Below are positions 5,389-5,532 of a stretch of DNA of 5,532 nt, piece by piece (positions within the stretch are counted from its first letter, which is position 1; each line of letters opens with the position of its first letter). Below the pieces are notes generated by a model, which worked only from the letters and a program-made list of their open reading frames with translations, was not told where the DNA came from and did no database searches. The stretch is from Desulfobacterales bacterium (lineage in GTDB: Bacteria > Desulfobacterota > DSM-4660 > Desulfatiglandales > Desulfatiglandaceae). The stretch spans positions 1 to 5,532 of the forward strand of contig JAKLQB010000074.1 of the NCBI GenBank assembly GCA_022013615.1, in the 5' to 3' direction. The position numbers and the translations under genes were made by a program.

Positions 5389-5532
5389 ATGAAGATTGAA
5401 TCCCGCCCGGGCGGGAAAGATATTGAGGCTTGGCAGCTGGCACGCGAGTTGACGCGAAAAGTGTACAGACTGACGAAGAAGCGAGGATTTGCGAAGGACT
5501 ACGGGTCGAAGAAACAGATACAAGATGCTGCC
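5389..5532 (+). CDS. Four-helix-bundle protein (S23 / 23S rRNA intervening-sequence family), N-terminal 48 residues
   Basis: The gene runs off the right edge; 48 codons are visible. The core DIEAWQLARELTRKVYRLTK (11-30) followed by FAKDYGSKKQIQDAA (34-48) matches the first helix, loop and second-helix start of the S23 four-helix-bundle family, which usually continues into an SIxxNIAEG-type segment. Family proteins are about 115-130 residues, were first found as ORFs in 23S rRNA intervening sequences of Leptospira, and have no settled function. They are frequent accessory genes in environmental bacteria. The ATG is the first start after an in-frame stop (TGA three codons upstream). The ribosome binding site is weak, only a purine-rich GAAGAGAG touching the ATG. 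Codons 5-10 coincide with a perfect 16-bp GC-rich palindrome. It faces away from the ffh operon. Confidence 0.85.
   Translation, partial: MKIESRPGGKDIEAWQLARELTRKVYRLTKKRGFAKDYGSKKQIQDAA
5401..5416. repeat. Perfect 16-bp GC-rich palindrome inside the start of the four-helix-bundle gene
   Basis: TCCCGCCCGGGCGGGA is a perfect inverted repeat with no spacer, encoding residues 5-10 (SRPGGK) and lying 10 nt after the start codon. In mRNA it could form a short stable stem close to the ribosome entry site. Confidence 0.85.

Noticed and set aside
5320..5523. Minus-strand open frame of 67 codons across the four-helix-bundle start
   Set aside because: The plus strand encodes a recognisable S23-family N-terminus over the same bases; the minus frame shows no family features and would cross the candidate plus-strand promoter.

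Overview
The window holds most of one conserved housekeeping operon, read on the minus strand, plus the first 48 codons of a divergent accessory gene. In transcription order (right to left) the operon is ffh, rpsP, khpA, rimM, trmD, a SPOUT-like RNA methyltransferase gene, rplS, rnhB and the start of yraN. This order, and above all the methyltransferase between trmD and rplS with rnhB and yraN after it, is what I would expect of Desulfobacterota (the former Deltaproteobacteria). The assignment rests on remembered gene order and protein style, not on a search, so treat the phylum as likely and anything finer as unknown.

Region by region: 1-189 is the 5' part of yraN. Positions 182-841 hold rnhB and 851-1195 rplS. 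The RNA methyltransferase gene lies at 1211-1765. Positions 1766-1914 form the one loose spacer in the operon; it carries a tandem 14-bp repeat and small GC-rich hairpins that look like a dispersed intergenic repeat. Then come trmD (1915-2655), rimM (2645-3178), khpA (3181-3411), rpsP (3464-3715) and ffh (3762-5087). Positions 5088-5388 are non-coding: they hold a good sigma-70-type promoter for the operon, a perfect 12-bp palindrome just upstream of its -35 box, and a weaker promoter facing right. From 5389 to the window end runs the start of a four-helix-bundle (S23 / 23S rRNA intervening-sequence family) gene.

The genes share a theme of making and maturing the translation apparatus. Ffh delivers nascent membrane proteins to the membrane. 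S16 and L19 are ribosomal proteins, RimM matures the 30S subunit together with S16, and TrmD makes m1G37 in tRNA. KhpA is a small RNA-binding protein. The SPOUT-like enzyme probably methylates rRNA or tRNA. RNase HII repairs RNA in DNA, and YraN is a nuclease-fold protein of unsettled role. Packing is tight: two overlaps and several gaps under 16 nt. Three genes (rimM, rnhB, yraN) start with TTG right at the preceding stop codon, which suggests translational coupling.

I see no undescribed multi-gene system here. The points most worth a second look are the repeat insertion that leaves the methyltransferase without a visible ribosome binding site, the methyltransferase itself (target unknown), the palindrome at the ffh promoter, and an altered guanine-specificity motif in Ffh.
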